From positions 655,112 to 719,111 of the forward strand of contig MU270047.1 of the NCBI GenBank assembly GCA_021432635.1: a stretch of 64,000 bases of DNA. The letters run 5' to 3'. Positions 62,611-64,000 of the stretch are shown here, in pieces (the first letter of the stretch is position 1; every line of letters begins with the position of its first letter). This DNA comes from Thozetella sp. PMI_491 (lineage: Eukaryota > Ascomycota > Sordariomycetes > Chaetosphaeriales > Chaetosphaeriaceae). A program made the translations under genes and the position numbers. The notes below the pieces were generated by a model. That model was not told where the DNA came from and ran no database searches. It worked only from the letters and a program-made list of their open reading frames with translations.

Positions 62611-63065
62611 AACTTTCCCTCTATGACACAGAACCTCGCGTGTGTCATATATCCTCCCCCCAGTCTCCCCATCGAGCAGCACACAAGACTAGGCAACGGA
62701 ATTGCATGGGTCGTATACAATGTACAAGAGACAAGGGGAGATAAGCTTAGAAGCCTCCTGTGAAGAAAAAAGACAGCCGTCATCTGTGTTCTCTCCATAC
62801 TGCCAAGTCTGATTTTGTCGGTGTTGTACTGATTCGCTATCTTTCCGGCACTCTAGAATCCCTCTATGGCAATGCAGGATGGGCATCCGGTGTCTCCGAC
62901 GAGATCGACGACCCCGTTCCGGTGAAGCCCGATGCCAGCTGGACCGTCTTCCAGAAGGCCTTCTTTTTTGTCCTTATCCTCTCCGCCGTGGCCCTCTACC
63001 TCAGGATTTCCAAGAAGCGCCAGCTGAACAACCCGGCTTACGAGAAGGCATCCAACCTGGCGTAA
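61813..63065 (+). CDS. cypB: ER cyclophilin, alternative transmembrane form (spliced 3' exon)
   Basis: Exons 61813-62140, 62219-62345, 62439-62590 and 62857-63065, the last intron being 266 nt (GTATCC..CACTCTAG), giving 271 residues in frame. The luminal domain is unchanged up to VPPE. The HVEL tail is then replaced by [20 protein letters not shown], a short linker, a membrane segment [20 protein letters not shown] and a basic cytosolic tail [10 protein letters not shown] ending NLA. The positive residues after the membrane segment fit type I orientation with the isomerase domain in the lumen. I recall that fungal cyclophilin B proteins of both kinds, soluble and anchored, are annotated, but cannot verify it. 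AATAAA at 63471-63476 is about 405 nt after this stop. Which form is made, and when, needs transcript data. Confidence 0.8.
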
Positions 63066-63587
63066 GAAAAGAAAGGTGGATACCCATGCACTCCGTATAG
63101 CGATCCTCGTGACTTATAGATAGACTGGCTACAATGCGTAGGGCAGACGTTTGCAGTCGTTCGAGCCCTTGCTTGACATCTGCTGGTCGGGATTCTCGGG
63201 AAGGGTGCTAGCATTGGCTTGACTAGTGCTGCTGCACATCTGGATACCATTGCTTTGACATGTATGAATATCAAATCACGTCCGAAGCGGGCAGTTTGAC
63301 GGTATGTTAAACCGAAATCTGTACTATTTTGTCCAACCATGCCCTCCCCCGCCCCTCTTGCAGCCCTGTATCCCTTGGCCGTCATCTACCGGTGGCATGG
63401 TGTCGTAAAGCAACTCGAGGCAAGCAAGTTGACTCGGGTCGAGTGTTGGGCGGACCTACAAGCTTCTCTCAATAAAAAGATAAAAACGCACAACGCGCTG
63501 TTGACAAAGACTGTGGGATAAAACAAGGGTGTGCATGTCTATAAGGTGCTGTGGCCAGCTCGATTTCCAAGCCTACGAATCAGACGC
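63066..63587. other. Convergent 3' region
   Basis: 522 bp between the stop of the long cyclophilin form (+) and that of the PFK2-like gene (-). It holds AATAAA at 63471-63476 (+). No gene seen. Confidence 0.5.
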
Positions 63588-64000
63588 TCAGTCCTCGTCC
63601 GCAACTTTGTCGGCAATAGCTTCGGCTGCCTTGTTTACCACCTTCTCCGGCGGCCTCGTAACCACTACATCCACCGGCTCGGCAGGGCTGCTTAGACCCG
63701 GAATTGGGCTCAGATTCCCAGTTGGCGTCTGCAGCACAGGGATGCGAATATCCTCAGGGCTCCCCGGAACTATCTTGGGGTCCAGCCCAGGGATGTGGAT
63801 GCGCTTGGCCTCGTTTTGATACGCGGCAGGGATAATCTCGATGATTTCGTCGCGAGGAAACTTAAGTTTAGGGATGTCCCTAGTGCTGCAATGCATTTGG
63901 TAGGCATAGAGCACGCGGAGTACGCTCTCGTGCGCAATGATCAGGAGATCGCTCTGTTCACGCTCAAGTTCGAGAATGACAGGCTCAAGTCGCACCGCCA
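63588..64000 (-). CDS. 6-phosphofructo-2-kinase/fructose-2,6-bisphosphatase, C-terminal end (partial)
   Basis: The frame is open from the right edge of the window to the stop at 63588, giving the last 137 residues or so. The visible part is the end of the histidine-phosphatase (FBPase-2) domain: RLEPVILELEREQSDLLII, then AHESVLRVLYAYQM, whose histidine is the second active-site His of the family. DIPKLKFPRDEIIEIIPAAYQNEAKRI follows, a highly conserved stretch of fungal PFK2/FBPase2 proteins. The C-terminal tail is Pro/Val-rich and ends DKVADED. The enzyme makes and/or breaks fructose 2,6-bisphosphate, the regulator of glycolysis. The kinase half lies beyond the window, so whether it is bifunctional cannot be told here. 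Confidence 0.9.
   Translation of the reverse strand, partial: AVRLEPVILELEREQSDLLIIAHESVLRVLYAYQMHCSTRDIPKLKFPRDEIIEIIPAAYQNEAKRIHIPGLDPKIVPGSPEDIRIPVLQTPTGNLSPIPGLSSPAEPVDVVVTRPPEKVVNKAAEAIADKVADED

Overview
The window is nuclear DNA of a filamentous ascomycete. Evidence: short introns (about 50-95 nt) with GT..AG ends and CTAAC/CTGAC-like branch points, GC-rich codon use, genes on both strands without operons, and fungus-specific gene types (an Ssd1/GUL-1 protein, an Rds1-type secreted ferritin-like protein, a GPI-type wall protein, a 454-residue NADP-glutamate dehydrogenase). Protein flavour suggests Sordariomycetes, probably Sordariales/Chaetomiaceae-like; that placement is an inference from memory, not a search.

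Layout. 1-249: 3' end of a MAT2B/RmlD-like reductase (+). 1319-4370: RA-PH domain protein (+). 4943-6089: farnesyl pyrophosphate synthase (-). 7063-9224: APC/C subunit Cdc23/APC8 (+). 11875-12540: GPI-anchored-type wall protein (-). 18241-18852: secreted 'DNase1'-type protein (+). 21882-25554: GARP subunit Vps54 (-), divergent from MCM5 at 26245-28575 (+). 29002-30811: membrane-anchored AMP-binding-like protein (-), divergent from nucleoporin Pom34 at 31656-32537 (+). 33227-37755: 1395-residue GMC oxidoreductase/alpha-beta hydrolase fusion (-). 41824-43620: NADP-GDH (-). 46335-47368: Rds1-like ferritin-fold protein (-). 51420-55792: Ssd1/GUL-1 (-). 58424-60140: Gle1 (+). 60532-61332: Tlg1-type SNARE (-), divergent from an ER cyclophilin at 61813-62610 or 63065 (+). 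63588-64000: 3' end of a 6-phosphofructo-2-kinase/fructose-2,6-bisphosphatase (-). Between these lie long, GC-rich, gene-poor stretches (9.2-11.9, 12.5-18.2, 18.9-21.9, 37.8-41.8, 43.6-46.3, 47.4-51.4 and 55.8-58.4 kb). Their open frames look like chance openings.

I rebuilt multi-exon models by hand; every joined model keeps frame, and most junctions fall inside conserved family motifs. The genes do not form one pathway, but several pairs belong to the same machine: Vps54 with Tlg1 (endosome-to-Golgi tethering and fusion), Pom34 with Gle1 (nuclear pore), and MCM5 with Cdc23 (cell cycle).

The most interesting signal is the cyclophilin gene. Its last luminal codons contain a splice donor. Retaining that intron gives a lumenal protein ending HVEL (KDEL-like); splicing it out in frame gives a transmembrane-anchored form. 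Other notable points: an open, acidic, in-frame extension after the Cdc23 stop codon; a fused hydrolase with cysteine at the nucleophile position; an 87-bp coding repeat in Vps54; a degenerate AMP-binding protein; and a strong G-quadruplex-type block near 48.0 kb.
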